From Paenibacillus sp. FSL H7-0357 (GTDB lineage: Bacteria > Bacillota > Bacilli > Paenibacillales > Paenibacillaceae): a stretch of DNA of 64,000 bases. This document shows, piece after piece, positions 34,343 through 42,392 of this stretch. The position numbers and the translations under genes are program-made. Within the stretch, counting starts at the first letter, position 1, and each line of letters begins with the position of its first letter. The notes below the pieces were generated by a model that saw nothing but the letters and a program-made list of their open reading frames with translations, searched no databases and was not told the DNA's origin. The stretch covers positions 4,092,001 through 4,156,000 of the forward strand of contig NZ_CP009241.1 in assembly GCF_000758525.1 (NCBI RefSeq). Direction: 5' to 3'.

Positions 34343-35164
34343 ATGAATTTAAAAGAAAAGTTGATATTAATAAAAGAAAATGGCTACCAAGCACCTCCCG
34401 ATATATTCCAGTTGATACAAGAAATGATGAATAACATCGGTTCTTTGGATGCTGAGCTACGTGATGAGCTAATTTATACAATCTTATCACATTGGATTCC
34501 CGGTAATTTTCTAACTGCAAACGAACTAGAACAACTTGTGCCAGTTGTTTTGGATAACAACCATTTACTTTTTAAGCTTGGTGAAACAAATACAGACTCT
34601 GTCTTCACTCGATCTTTCTCAATGCTAGTCATACCGCTCCTCTTGATGAGGCATAGAGAATCACCATTTCTCTCAAGAGAGCAAATTCATCAGATCAAAG
34701 AGAAAGTGTTTTTACATGTACAAGAAGAGCGTGATTACCGTGGGTATGACGAAGAAAAAGGCTGGGCTCATGCTATAGCCCACGCAGCAGATGCTTTAGA
34801 CGACTTGGCTCAATGTTCCGAACTAGATAAAAATGACCTCTTAACCATCCTCGATTTGGTTTACAAAAAGTTGACCATAACAGATCGGATTTACTCCGAT
34901 GGGGAAGATGAGAGAATGGTAAATTCCATAATTAGTGTTTTAAATAGAAAAATACTTAGTCAGACTTATGTAGAGCAATGGATTCAAAGTTTTGGTGATG
35001 TGGAAAAAAATTCAGAATTTCTACCTGCCTTTAAGCAAAAAAATAATATAAAGAACTTTTTGAAAAGTTTATACTTTCGAGTTAAATTTTACAAAGTGGA
35101 TGCCGAACTCTGCTCAATTATCGAGCATACTTTATATAAAGTAGAAAAAGTGTACTATCCCTAA
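34343..35164 (+). CDS. DUF2785 domain protein
   Basis: A soluble, mostly helical 273-residue protein. The centre contains the pattern RDYRGYDEEKGWAHAIAHAA, with DALDDLAQ, characteristic of DUF2785. Two His residues in AHAIAHAAD could bind metal. No biochemical function is known for the family. The ATG follows AGTAGGAGCG. It is 56 bp after the membrane protein gene, possibly in one operon. Confidence 0.7.
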   Translation: MNLKEKLILIKENGYQAPPDIFQLIQEMMNNIGSLDAELRDELIYTILSHWIPGNFLTANELEQLVPVVLDNNHLLFKLGETNTDSVFTRSFSMLVIPLLLMRHRESPFLSREQIHQIKEKVFLHVQEERDYRGYDEEKGWAHAIAHAADALDDLAQCSELDKNDLLTILDLVYKKLTITDRIYSDGEDERMVNSIISVLNRKILSQTYVEQWIQSFGDVEKNSEFLPAFKQKNNIKNFLKSLYFRVKFYKVDAELCSIIEHTLYKVEKVYYP

Positions 35165-35261
35165 CTAAGAAAAAAGTAACAGATACGAACACCAAACTTC
35201 GATGTTCAGCGAATTCTTGCTGAATATATTGACAGGTAGTTCTAATCGCTATTCCAATTAT

Positions 35262-35290
35262 CCGCCCTTCCATTAGGCGGCTTTCTTTTT
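35262..35290 (+). terminator. Terminator after DUF2785 gene
   Basis: CCGCC and GGCGG with a 9-base loop, followed by CTTTCTTTTT. Confidence 0.7.
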
Positions 35291-35461
35291 GCCGAAAATC
35301 AACACTGGTGGCAGCCATTCTTAATTTAGGCCATAAAATCATTCTTTACCGATCGTTCTAAATATGTTATATTGTTGGCATGGGAGGAATACACAGATAA
35401 AAAGCCACGTTTCATTGAAAATGAATATGGCCGTCTAGACATACTTTTTTTTACCTAAATA

Positions 35462-35475
35462 AGAACGATCGTTCT
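35462..35475. promoter_or_regulatory. AGAACGATCGTTCT operator of the SDR gene
   Basis: A perfect 14-bp palindrome of the kind bound by TetR-type repressors (AGAACG-ATCGTTCT), 57 bp before the SDR start codon. A half-conserved copy sits at 35349-35359. No tetR gene is next to it. Confidence 0.6.
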
Positions 35476-35531
35476 AAATTGTACTTAAAACTCATTTACA
35501 CTAATCTGCATGTTATGGAGGAGAGAATATT

Positions 35532-36284
35532 ATGAAGTATACAGTTATTACAGGAGCAAGTTCAGGGATTGGATATGAGACGGCATTGGCGTTTGCTGCA
35601 CGTGGCAAAAACTTAATTTTGGTAGCTAGAAGATTGGACAAATTAGAAGAACTCAAATCAGCAATTCAGGATATTGATCCTACTGTAAATGTTATTGTTC
35701 GTACTAGTGACCTGTCTGTTACGGATCAGGCCTACACACTGTATAGCAATCTAAAGGAATATCAAATTGAGACCTGGATTAACAATGCGGGGCTCGGTGA
35801 AGCTTCTTTTGTAGTAGAGCAGAATTTAGATAAAGTTGAAACTATGCTACGTGTTAACATCGAATCCTTGACGATCCTTTCTACACTATATGTGCGAGAT
35901 TATGCTGATGTAGAAGGAACTCAGTTAATTAACGTCTCATCCGCACTCGGATATGCCATTGCTGTTGGGAGTGTTGCTTATTCTGCATCTAAATATTACG
36001 TTAGTGCCTTCACAGAAGGGCTTGCAAAGGAACTAGAAATGAAAGGCGCAAAACTAAAAGCAAAAGTTTTAGCACCAGCAATAACGGAAACAGAATTCGT
36101 GAAGAAATCATTAGATGCTGAAGAATTTGATTACAAATCAAACATGCCTAAGTACCACACTGCCAAACAAATGGCGGGCTTCATGTTGGATCTTTATGAT
36201 AACAACGAAGGGGTAGGGATTGTAGATCAGAACTATGATTTCAATCTGAGGGGCCGAATCTATCCAATAATTTCAGAATTTTAA
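35532..36284 (+). CDS. Short-chain dehydrogenase/reductase
   Basis: A classical SDR of 250 residues: coenzyme loop TGASSGIGYETA, an arginine pair ARRLDK that favours NADP, the structural NNAG in INNAGLGEA, catalytic Ser in NVSSALGYA and the YSASK Tyr/Lys pair. Substrate unknown. GGAGGAGAG precedes the ATG. The promoter carries a palindromic operator, so expression is likely inducible. The gene is closed by a terminator. Confidence 0.88.
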   Translation: MKYTVITGASSGIGYETALAFAARGKNLILVARRLDKLEELKSAIQDIDPTVNVIVRTSDLSVTDQAYTLYSNLKEYQIETWINNAGLGEASFVVEQNLDKVETMLRVNIESLTILSTLYVRDYADVEGTQLINVSSALGYAIAVGSVAYSASKYYVSAFTEGLAKELEMKGAKLKAKVLAPAITETEFVKKSLDAEEFDYKSNMPKYHTAKQMAGFMLDLYDNNEGVGIVDQNYDFNLRGRIYPIISEF

Positions 36285-36308
36285 AGTTCAGTGAACCGAA
36301 TAAAGGTG

Positions 36309-36347
36309 AAACATGGCGTACAACTGAAGATTGTGCGCCATGTTTTT
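36309..36347 (+). terminator. Terminator after SDR gene
   Basis: AAACATGGCG and CGCCATGTTT form a 10-bp stem and are followed by TTAG. Confidence 0.75.
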
Positions 36348-36399
36348 AGTCTAAAGCTGTTCGATGCTATCCCCAAATTAGCAAAGGAAGATGATGAAT

Positions 36400-37398
36400 A
36401 TGAGAGCAGCACAAATACAGAAATATTCAAAAATAATACAAGTGGAAATAAATGATGTTAATATGCCACAGATCAATAGCCATGAGGTACTTGTCAAAGT
36501 AAAAGCTGCAGGTGTAAATCCACTGGACATCCTTAATCTAAATGGAAGTGTTCGGATGATTGCCGACTATAAGTTACCATTAACTTTAGGGAATGAACTA
36601 TCTGGAATGATTGAAGCCGTTGGTGATGATGTTTTGAATTTTAAGGTTGGTGACCCTGTTTATACGAGGTTGCCGCTTAATAAAATCGGTGCTTTTGCTG
36701 AATATACAGCCGTGAATGAAGATGCTTTATCCATCATGCCTGAAAATCTATCTTTTATTGAAGCTGCTGCGGTACCCCTTACTGCCTTGACTGCTTATCA
36801 AGCATTGCATGATGTACTCCTTGCCCAGCCGAATAAAAAGCTATTCATTCCTGGAGGAACCGGAGGATTTGGAGCTATGGCAATCCCCATTGCCAAATCA
36901 ATGGGATTATATGTTATTACAAGTGGCAGTGAAAGAGGCAAATCACGTACACTGTCGATCGGGGCTGATCAATTTATAAATTACAAGGCAGAGAATTATG
37001 CTAACATACTATCAGATATCGATTATGTGATCGACACCTTAGGTACCAAAGAGATCAAAGCTGAACTGGGCATTTTAAAACCACAAGGGAAACTGGTATC
37101 ATTGAAAGCAGGACCTAATTATCGCTTTGCAGTTGACAATCATTTTCCAATGTGGAAAAAAGCATTGTTTGGTCTAGTGGGTGCTCGTTTAGATTCTTTA
37201 GCGCGTAAGAAACAAAATGAATATCGTTTTTTATTTGTGCAAGACAACGGAAGCCAATTACAAGAAATCACCAAACTTGTTGAAAAAGAAAATATCAAGC
37301 CCTCTATAGATTCAACTTATACGTTTGGTGACATTAACAAGGCGTTACTTAAAGTGTCGACGGGCCATTCCCAGGGCAAAGTGATTGTGACCTTCTAA
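36400..37398 (+). CDS. NADP-dependent MDR oxidoreductase (quinone reductase-like)
   Basis: A zinc-independent medium-chain reductase of about 332 residues. The N-terminal domain has VKAAGVNPLDILNLNG, LGNELSGMIEAVGDDV and the AAVPLTALTAYQAL helix. The Rossmann part shows PGGTGGFGAMAIPIAK and SGSERGKSR. It is likely to reduce quinones or enones, perhaps with the neighbouring SDR in one detoxification response. Three in-frame ATGs lie at 36391, 36394 and 36400; the last is best spaced from AAAGGAAG. Confidence 0.8.
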   Translation: MRAAQIQKYSKIIQVEINDVNMPQINSHEVLVKVKAAGVNPLDILNLNGSVRMIADYKLPLTLGNELSGMIEAVGDDVLNFKVGDPVYTRLPLNKIGAFAEYTAVNEDALSIMPENLSFIEAAAVPLTALTAYQALHDVLLAQPNKKLFIPGGTGGFGAMAIPIAKSMGLYVITSGSERGKSRTLSIGADQFINYKAENYANILSDIDYVIDTLGTKEIKAELGILKPQGKLVSLKAGPNYRFAVDNHFPMWKKALFGLVGARLDSLARKKQNEYRFLFVQDNGSQLQEITKLVEKENIKPSIDSTYTFGDINKALLKVSTGHSQGKVIVTF

Positions 37399-37490
37399 AC
37401 AACAAGCAACTTAAACGACGTTGCTCGCGTATACTGAGTTAAAAACAAATTATATCCAACGCCCAGAAGCAAAGAAAAGGGGAAATAAAT

Positions 37491-37922
37491 ATGAGAATAG
37501 AGTTACATAAGCAAAGTGATATTGATACTTTAACTGATATTTGGTATAGAGGCTCAATTCAAGCACATGATTTTATCGATCAAGAATATTGGCTTTCTCA
37601 AAAAACGGAGATGAGAGATAAATACATTCCAATGTCGGACACCTATGTAATTTACAATCAATCAGAAATTGTTGGGTTCGTTTCTATGGTTGAGGACTAT
37701 TTAGCGGCACTTTTTATTGATACGTCTTATCAAAAAAATGGTTATGGAAAAGAACTAATTAATTTCATGAAAATTCAAAAATCAAAAATTACATTAAAAG
37801 TATATAAAGAAAATACTTCAGCAACACGCTTCTATGAGAAGAACGGCTTTACTATTAAAGAAACTCTTTTAGATGCAAACACCAATCAGGAGGAATACCT
37901 AATGGAATGGAAGGAGTCATAA
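37491..37922 (+). CDS. GNAT-family N-acetyltransferase
   Basis: A 143-residue GNAT protein. The acetyl-CoA loop is YQKNGYGKELI and the family's beta5 end is TRFYEKNGFTIKE. AAAAGGGGA precedes the ATG. It resembles small peptide or amine acetyltransferases (YiaC/YjaB-like), but the acceptor cannot be named. Followed by a very strong hairpin. Confidence 0.75.
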   Translation: MRIELHKQSDIDTLTDIWYRGSIQAHDFIDQEYWLSQKTEMRDKYIPMSDTYVIYNQSEIVGFVSMVEDYLAALFIDTSYQKNGYGKELINFMKIQKSKITLKVYKENTSATRFYEKNGFTIKETLLDANTNQEEYLMEWKES

Positions 37923-37928
37923 AGGATA

Positions 37929-37962
37929 CAAGTTCTTGTCCTTTGCGCAGGACAAGAACTTG
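37929..37962. terminator. 14-bp perfect hairpin between GNAT genes
   Basis: CAAGTTCTTGTCCT and AGGACAAGAACTTG enclose the loop TTGCGC. There is no T-run, but it lies between two converging genes and likely protects or ends transcripts. Confidence 0.6.
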
Positions 37963-38040
37963 GTCTCATTGGCGGATAGATCAATGTCTAGTACCATGAA
38001 TTTGAATTCATCCAGAATTTGGACTCATTCTCGTATCAAG

Positions 38041-38538
38041 TCAAACAAGCAGCTTCTCCATAATCATCACATCAGTCGGCTTTCCATCTAAAATCCCTTG
38101 GTTCTCAAATACACCGACTTCACGATATTTCATTTTTCGATACAACCCTTGCCCATTTTTATTGAAAGGGAAGGTAAACAAGACGATTTTGTAAAACTCA
38201 TTTTTTCGGGCTTCTTCTTCTAAAGCTTCCAAAAGTATGGATCCGATGCCTTGGCCTCGATATTCCCTATGAATATAGATGGACAAATCGGCCACGCCAC
38301 GATACGCACAGCGAAGGGAATAACGATTTAAAGATGACCAGCCAATGATGCCCTGTCCATTTTCAGCGACCAGAATCGCAAATCTTCCTTGATGTTCATC
38401 AAACCAGTTGTTTATGAAGGGACGATCTTTCGTTTCTTCTTCAAGAGTAGCAATTCGATCTTCAATGCCTTGATTAAAAATGTGAAGAATATCCACTATA
38501 TCTGCATACGTTGCTCTCCGAACAGTAATGCTCCTCAT
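38041..38538 (-). CDS. ArsN-like GNAT acetyltransferase
   Basis: A 165-residue acetyltransferase of the phosphinothricin/arsinothricin group. Marks are FNQGIEDRIATLEEE, RCAYRGVADLSIYIH, the acetyl-CoA loop REYRGQGIGSILLEA, and YREVGVFENQGILDGKPTDV. Family members acetylate the amino group of phosphinothricin or arsinothricin. The gene begins 22 bp after arsM on the same strand, with GGAGG before it, so a role in resistance to the antibiotic arsinothricin (ArsN1) is a reasonable inference. Other amine substrates remain possible. Confidence 0.7.
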   Translation of the reverse strand: MRSITVRRATYADIVDILHIFNQGIEDRIATLEEETKDRPFINNWFDEHQGRFAILVAENGQGIIGWSSLNRYSLRCAYRGVADLSIYIHREYRGQGIGSILLEALEEEARKNEFYKIVLFTFPFNKNGQGLYRKMKYREVGVFENQGILDGKPTDVMIMEKLLV

Positions 38539-38560
38539 ATCCCATAACCTCCAAATCAGT

Positions 38561-39367
38561 TTAAGATTTTACTGCTTTAATAACGGCTGAAACAATGTAT
38601 TGATCAACATTGGCACCGGGAACCCAGTCTTTAATGAATGTTCTGGACTCGTCTTTAGGCTCAATCCGGATATCAGCAAAGCCGCTTTCGCGAAGCATTG
38701 CTTCAACATCTGAAATGGAAGAAGCACCGGAGATGCAACCGGAGTAGAGTTCTTCAAGATCATTTTTAATTTCAGGTGGAAGCTCCGCCGTAGTTACGAT
38801 GTCCGCGATGGCCAGACGACCACCCGGCTGAAGGACCCGGTAGGCTTCACGGAACACCTGTTGTTTATCTGGTGAAAGATTAATAACGCAATTGGAGATA
38901 ATCACATTTACCGAATTGTCGGAGACGGGAAGATGCTCAATCTCACCCAAACGAAACTCAGTGTTCATAAATTCTCCTTTAATAGAGTTCTCCCTTGCGC
39001 GGCTGATCATCGCAGGTGTCATATCCACACCGATTACATGGCCTTGGTCACCTACCTGCCGGGAGGCCAGGAAACAATCGAATCCGCCACCGCTCCCGAG
39101 GTCCAGAACATGTTCACCAGCCTGCAGTTCAGCAATAGCTTGAGGATTGCCGCATCCAAGGCCTAAATTGGCACCTTCGGGAGCTGCAGCCAGTTCTTCA
39201 CTGAAGTAGCCCATTTTAGCGGATATGGCATCAAAATCAGAAGGGGAGTCACAACAGCTTTCGGCTGGGGTACAGCAGGAAGAGGCAGCTTCGACCTTTT
39301 TTACGGCGATTTTTTGGTAGCGGCCCCGTACATTCTGGCGGATCTGGTCGTTTGTCATTTGGGTCAT
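38561..39367 (-). CDS. arsM: Arsenite S-adenosylmethionine methyltransferase ArsM
   Basis: Methylates trivalent arsenic with SAM, giving methylated and finally volatile species. The 268 residues contain the SAM loop VLDLGSGGGFDCFLA and the three arsenic-binding cysteines Cys72 (GLGCGNP), Cys160 (ISNCVINLSPDK) and Cys211 (YSGCISGA). Two extra Cys pairs (31/32 and 38/39) sit in the N-terminal tail and could donate arsenic. AAGGAG precedes the start. It follows the MarR gene, with a symmetric operator in between, and is linked to the acetyltransferase. Confidence 0.93.
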   Translation of the reverse strand: MTQMTNDQIRQNVRGRYQKIAVKKVEAASSCCTPAESCCDSPSDFDAISAKMGYFSEELAAAPEGANLGLGCGNPQAIAELQAGEHVLDLGSGGGFDCFLASRQVGDQGHVIGVDMTPAMISRARENSIKGEFMNTEFRLGEIEHLPVSDNSVNVIISNCVINLSPDKQQVFREAYRVLQPGGRLAIADIVTTAELPPEIKNDLEELYSGCISGASSISDVEAMLRESGFADIRIEPKDESRTFIKDWVPGANVDQYIVSAVIKAVKS

Positions 39368-39421
39368 GATTGAACACTCCTTTAAAGGTATGGATTAGTT
39401 TTCACGTTATATGTTGAATTA

Positions 39422-39438
39422 ACTTGCAAATTGCAAGT
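39422..39438. promoter_or_regulatory. Operator before arsM
   Basis: ACTTGCAA-A-TTGCAAGT is a perfect inverted repeat with a one-base centre, 55 bp before the arsM start. The same motif, with two changes, stands before the marR gene (39939-39955). Confidence 0.75.
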
Positions 39439-39453
39439 ATAAGTCAAGAGAAA

Positions 39454-39903
39454 TCACCCTTTTACTGGTGCACAGCAATTGCTGGATTTCCCCATAGCTT
39501 CGTTGAACAGCTTAATCGAACGCAGTAAAGTTTCTACTTCAAACTCACTCATATTCGAAAAAGCTTCATCCAGGTAGGCGTTCATTTGATGATCAATCGT
39601 TGTTGCCACCATTTTCCCTTCGGGAGTAAGCACCAGGGTATAGACTCTTCGATCTGCCTTGTCAGCCATTTTTGTAACCAGTTTCATTTTCACCAAAGAT
39701 TGGACTTGTCTGCTAAAGGTTGTAATATCGGTCCCGAGTGTTTCAGCAACCTGTTGCATGGAAGGACTATGGCTCCGATCAATTTCATACAGCAAATGGC
39801 TTTGGGCTGCGGAGAGATTACATCCGCCTACGCTGCAGCAATCTTTATTCAGTAATCCTAAACGCCTGGTCATGATTTGGAATAATTCTCGTGGGGTTTC
39901 CAT
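39454..39903 (-). CDS. Cysteine-rich MarR-family regulator, likely arsenic-responsive
   Basis: A 149-residue MarR-type winged-helix protein: ETLGTDITTFSRQVQSLVKM is the recognition region and DKADRRVYTLVLTPEG the wing. Unusual are the cysteine groups: Cys22, Cys23 and Cys28 in DCCSVGGCNLS at the end of the first helix, and Cys143/Cys144 near the C-terminus. In a dimer these could form trivalent-arsenic sites, a job normally done by ArsR. ATG 39903 follows AGAGGTG; the GTG three codons earlier overlaps that site. It heads the arsM-acetyltransferase operon. Confidence 0.8.
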   Translation of the reverse strand: METPRELFQIMTRRLGLLNKDCCSVGGCNLSAAQSHLLYEIDRSHSPSMQQVAETLGTDITTFSRQVQSLVKMKLVTKMADKADRRVYTLVLTPEGKMVATTIDHQMNAYLDEAFSNMSEFEVETLLRSIKLFNEAMGKSSNCCAPVKG

Positions 39904-39924
39904 TGTTATCACCTCTTGACTTAA

Positions 39925-39955
39925 GTTATATCGTAATTACTTGTAAAATGCAAGT
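39925..39955 (-). promoter_or_regulatory. marR promoter and operator
   Basis: On the minus strand TTGCAT (39953-39948), a 17-bp spacer and TATAAC (39930-39925) form a promoter. The motif ACTTGTAAAATGCAAGT (39939-39955) covers the -35 box, so binding would block polymerase. Same motif as 39422-39438. Confidence 0.75.
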
Positions 39956-40083
39956 GTGTGAATTCGTGGGTATACTATTTACTCCTAATTCCAAACAGTC
40001 CTATCTAATATGAAAAAGGTGCCAACTGCTGTTTGCTGCGAGTGACATTTAGGTTATTGATTATATAAGCTCATAATTATATA

Positions 40084-40314
40084 ATGATGTTCGAGATCCA
40101 ATCTAATTTGCTTAATTTAATTTTGTCCATTGGTTGGTCTGCCTGGTGGAGCGATACTCGCTTAGCTGCAGGGGGATTCGGCTTTAACTTTGTTCTTGAT
40201 GCTGTACCGACCATGGAAGTGGTAAAGGGTGCACTTTGGGCGATCGTATTCTTTTCCATCGGGGTGTATGTCGTTGTGTATGGGCTGCTAAATGCGGGCC
40301 TTCCGTTATTTTAA
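40084..40314 (+). pseudogene. arsB fragment (arsenite efflux pump)
   Basis: A 76-codon frame. Its second half, VPTMEVVKGALWAIVFFSIG then VYVVVYGLLNAGL, matches an internal segment of ArsB arsenite permeases. The full pump has about 430 residues and a dozen membrane helices. The first half shows no ArsB similarity and no ribosome site is present. It ends 21 bp before arsC. It is best read as a deletion scar of an arsB-arsC operon, so this locus no longer encodes an efflux pump. Confidence 0.65.
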
Positions 40315-40335
40315 AACTAAAGGAGATTATGAATC

Positions 40336-40755
40336 ATGAATAAGAAAACCATTTATTTTTTGTGTACAGGAAATTCCTGCCGGAGCCAGATGGCCGAAGG
40401 TTGGGCAAAAAAATACCTGAGTGACGACTGGAATGTATACAGTGCTGGTATTGAAGCTCACGGTTTAAATCCGAAGGCTGTACAAGCCATGAACGAAGTG
40501 GGTATTGATATTTCAAGTCAAACCTCGGATATTATTGATCCGCAACTGCTGAACAACTCCGATCTCGTGATTACTTTGTGTGGAGATGCCGCAGATAAAT
40601 GTCCAATTACCCCTCCTAAAGTGAAACGTGAGCACTGGGGATTTGATGATCCAGCGAAAGCGCAAGGAACAGATGAAGAAAAATGGGCTGTCTTCCAGCG
40701 GGTGCGTGACCAAGTGGGCGAGCGCATCAAACAATTTGCTGAAACTGGTAAATAA
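40336..40755 (+). CDS. arsC: Arsenate reductase, thioredoxin type
   Basis: Reduces arsenate to arsenite using three cysteines and thioredoxin. The 139-residue protein has the phosphatase-like loop [15 protein letters not shown] with Cys10 and Cys15, and the relay pair Cys82 and Cys89 in [11 protein letters not shown], exactly as in Staphylococcus pI258 ArsC. AAAGGAG precedes the ATG. The arsenite formed could be used by ArsM, as arsB is truncated here. Confidence 0.95.
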   Translation: MNKKTIYFLCTGNSCRSQMAEGWAKKYLSDDWNVYSAGIEAHGLNPKAVQAMNEVGIDISSQTSDIIDPQLLNNSDLVITLCGDAADKCPITPPKVKREHWGFDDPAKAQGTDEEKWAVFQRVRDQVGERIKQFAETGK

Positions 40756-40765
40756 TTATTCCTTT

Positions 40766-40787
40766 AAAAACCCGCGCCAGGCGCGGG
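40766..40787 (-). terminator. Terminator of the WYL regulator gene
   Basis: CCCGCGCC-T-GGCGCGGG followed by TTTTT when read on the minus strand. Weak in the plus direction. Confidence 0.75.
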
Positions 40788-40817
40788 TGTACAGAAAAGG
40801 GGATAACTGGATACTAA

Positions 40818-41780
40818 TTATGGGCAGAATAAGTATAATCTCTCTTGCAAACCTTGTAAGACTTCTTCCGGCATTTCCCTAACCTTTATATCCCCACCGA
40901 GGAAAAGTAGCCAATTTGTTATTTCGGTCAATTCTTCGGGCTTGTTAACATTGATAAAAGTCTTTAGAACGGCTGTGGTCTGGTAAGGATTCGTATAGGA
41001 GATTGAAACCTTTAAAGGATGGTATTTTTTGAACTGGGCAATCGCATTTGGACCAAGCTCAAGGACCAGGTTGATTACTTCTTCCTGCTTACTTAGCTTT
41101 TCTAAAATCTTTTTCTTACTTAATCTTTTTTTCGTCGGGTAGGGTATAACACTAGTGAGATGGTCGACAGGAAAAATCTGCTTCTTTTCTTCTTTCAAGT
41201 CAAAACCTTCGATCAGCCAAAGGCTTTTTTCACGATAAAGGTGCAAGAGATAAATTGGATAAGACTTTATTACCTTCTCTTCTTTGATGGTAATCAATAA
41301 ATAACTATCTGAAAGAAGGATTTGGATCAGTTTTTCTAACATGGGATGGGGGAGGTCTGAAAGATCAAGCAGGTCGGGATTGTTGGGGTTGGTCCCTTCA
41401 AAAAGCAAGCTTTGATTTAGAAGAAAAAGCTCTTCTTGCTGGTTTTCTGAGATGAGGCCCAGTAATTTTTCAGATAAAGACTGACGACTCTTTAGATAGG
41501 GAAGTTGTTGATTTCTAGTGGCCATAAAGGCAATAAAAAGGGCTTTGACCTCATTATTGGTAAAGCGAACGACGGGAAGTACTGAGTTTCGCATGACAAA
41601 ATAACCCCCATCCCGTCCAACTTCAGCGACAAGCGGCATCCCTAAGGCCTCAATTTCTCTGATGTCTCTAATAGCTGTCGAACGGGAGATGTTAAATTCC
41701 TGCATGATTTCTGAAATTGTAAAGTGGGCACGATTGTTGATATACCGCATGATGATATTAATCCGTTCAACTTTTTTCAT
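40818..41780 (-). CDS. YafY-type HTH/WYL transcriptional regulator
   Basis: A regulator of about 320 residues with an N-terminal HTH_11 winged helix (HFTISEIMQEFNISRSTAIR, DIREIEALGMPL), a linker and a WYL-type ligand domain (SLWLIEGFDLKEEKKQIFPV, DHLT) plus the C-terminal extension. The start is ATG 41780 behind AGGAGTCCG; the frame extends to 41801. It is divergent from two small genes and its family usually controls the neighbour. Confidence 0.82.
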   Translation of the reverse strand: MKKVERINIIMRYINNRAHFTISEIMQEFNISRSTAIRDIREIEALGMPLVAEVGRDGGYFVMRNSVLPVVRFTNNEVKALFIAFMATRNQQLPYLKSRQSLSEKLLGLISENQQEELFLLNQSLLFEGTNPNNPDLLDLSDLPHPMLEKLIQILLSDSYLLITIKEEKVIKSYPIYLLHLYREKSLWLIEGFDLKEEKKQIFPVDHLTSVIPYPTKKRLSKKKILEKLSKQEEVINLVLELGPNAIAQFKKYHPLKVSISYTNPYQTTAVLKTFINVNKPEELTEITNWLLFLGGDIKVREMPEEVLQGLQERLYLFCP

Positions 41781-41804
41781 CGGACTCCTAAACAGTATCA
41801 TTTT

Positions 41805-41832
41805 TTGACATGATTTAAGGCTATCATATACT
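41805..41832 (+). promoter_or_regulatory. Promoter of the GyrI-like gene
   Basis: TTGACA (41805-41810), a 16-bp spacer and TATACT (41827-41832), 58 bp before the start codon. The 109-bp gap to the divergent WYL gene probably holds its operator. Confidence 0.65.
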
Positions 41833-41889
41833 TATCAAGTGAAGAAGACAAATCATTTGATTAATTTAACTAGAAGGCAGGTTTTGAAT

Positions 41890-42369
41890 ATGGCAGAATA
41901 TACCTTAGAAGAAAAAGACAGCTTTACCGTTATAGGTTTAGGAACGGAGCTTACAAGTGATTACACAGACTATGCTGGCATAAACAAGGAAAAGTCTGAT
42001 TTTTGGCAGGCCGTCAGCCAAGATGGAAGGCTTGATTATTTAAAAGACATTGCCATAAATGACTACATTTTTGCTGTAAACGAAGCGGTGAATAGCAAGA
42101 TGATGCATTATGCTGGTGTCATGACCGAGGCCGCTGCACCAGAAGAAGCCAGAGTTATTCAATTTCCTAAGGGGGAGTACCTGGTTGTTAAAGGGGAAGC
42201 GAAGACGGCTGATGAACTGAATAATAACCTTGCCGGCCTTGCCTTTGGTCAAGCCTTGCCGGAAGCAAAGAATGTAGCCTATGTTGGCGGACCAAATACA
42301 ACGGTTGAGATGGGGCAGCGAAACGGATTAGTTTTTGGTGAAATGTGGATTCCTGTTATAAGGAAATAA
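41890..42369 (+). CDS. GyrI-like/AraC effector-binding domain protein
   Basis: A stand-alone small-molecule-binding domain of 159 residues. The order of elements is typical: an opening strand DSFTVIGLGTEL, the centre HYAGVMTEAAAPEEARVIQF, then PKGEYLVVKGEA and the end NGLVFGEMWIPVI. Such domains bind hydrophobic or cationic drugs or inhibit gyrase. The start is ATG 41890 behind AAGGCAGG. It is divergent from the WYL regulator and followed by a gene of unknown family. Confidence 0.72.
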   Translation: MAEYTLEEKDSFTVIGLGTELTSDYTDYAGINKEKSDFWQAVSQDGRLDYLKDIAINDYIFAVNEAVNSKMMHYAGVMTEAAAPEEARVIQFPKGEYLVVKGEAKTADELNNNLAGLAFGQALPEAKNVAYVGGPNTTVEMGQRNGLVFGEMWIPVIRK

Positions 42370-42392
42370 AGAGTATAGAAGGAGGCATAGGC

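Larger units (their letters stand above)
35165..35531. other. Intergenic: terminator and paired TetR-like operators
   Basis: This contains a terminator (35262-35290), an imperfect site CCGATCGTTCT (35349-35359) and the perfect palindrome AGAACGATCGTTCT (35462-35475) before the SDR gene. Between the two sites are 100 bp without a recognisable gene. Confidence 0.55.
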
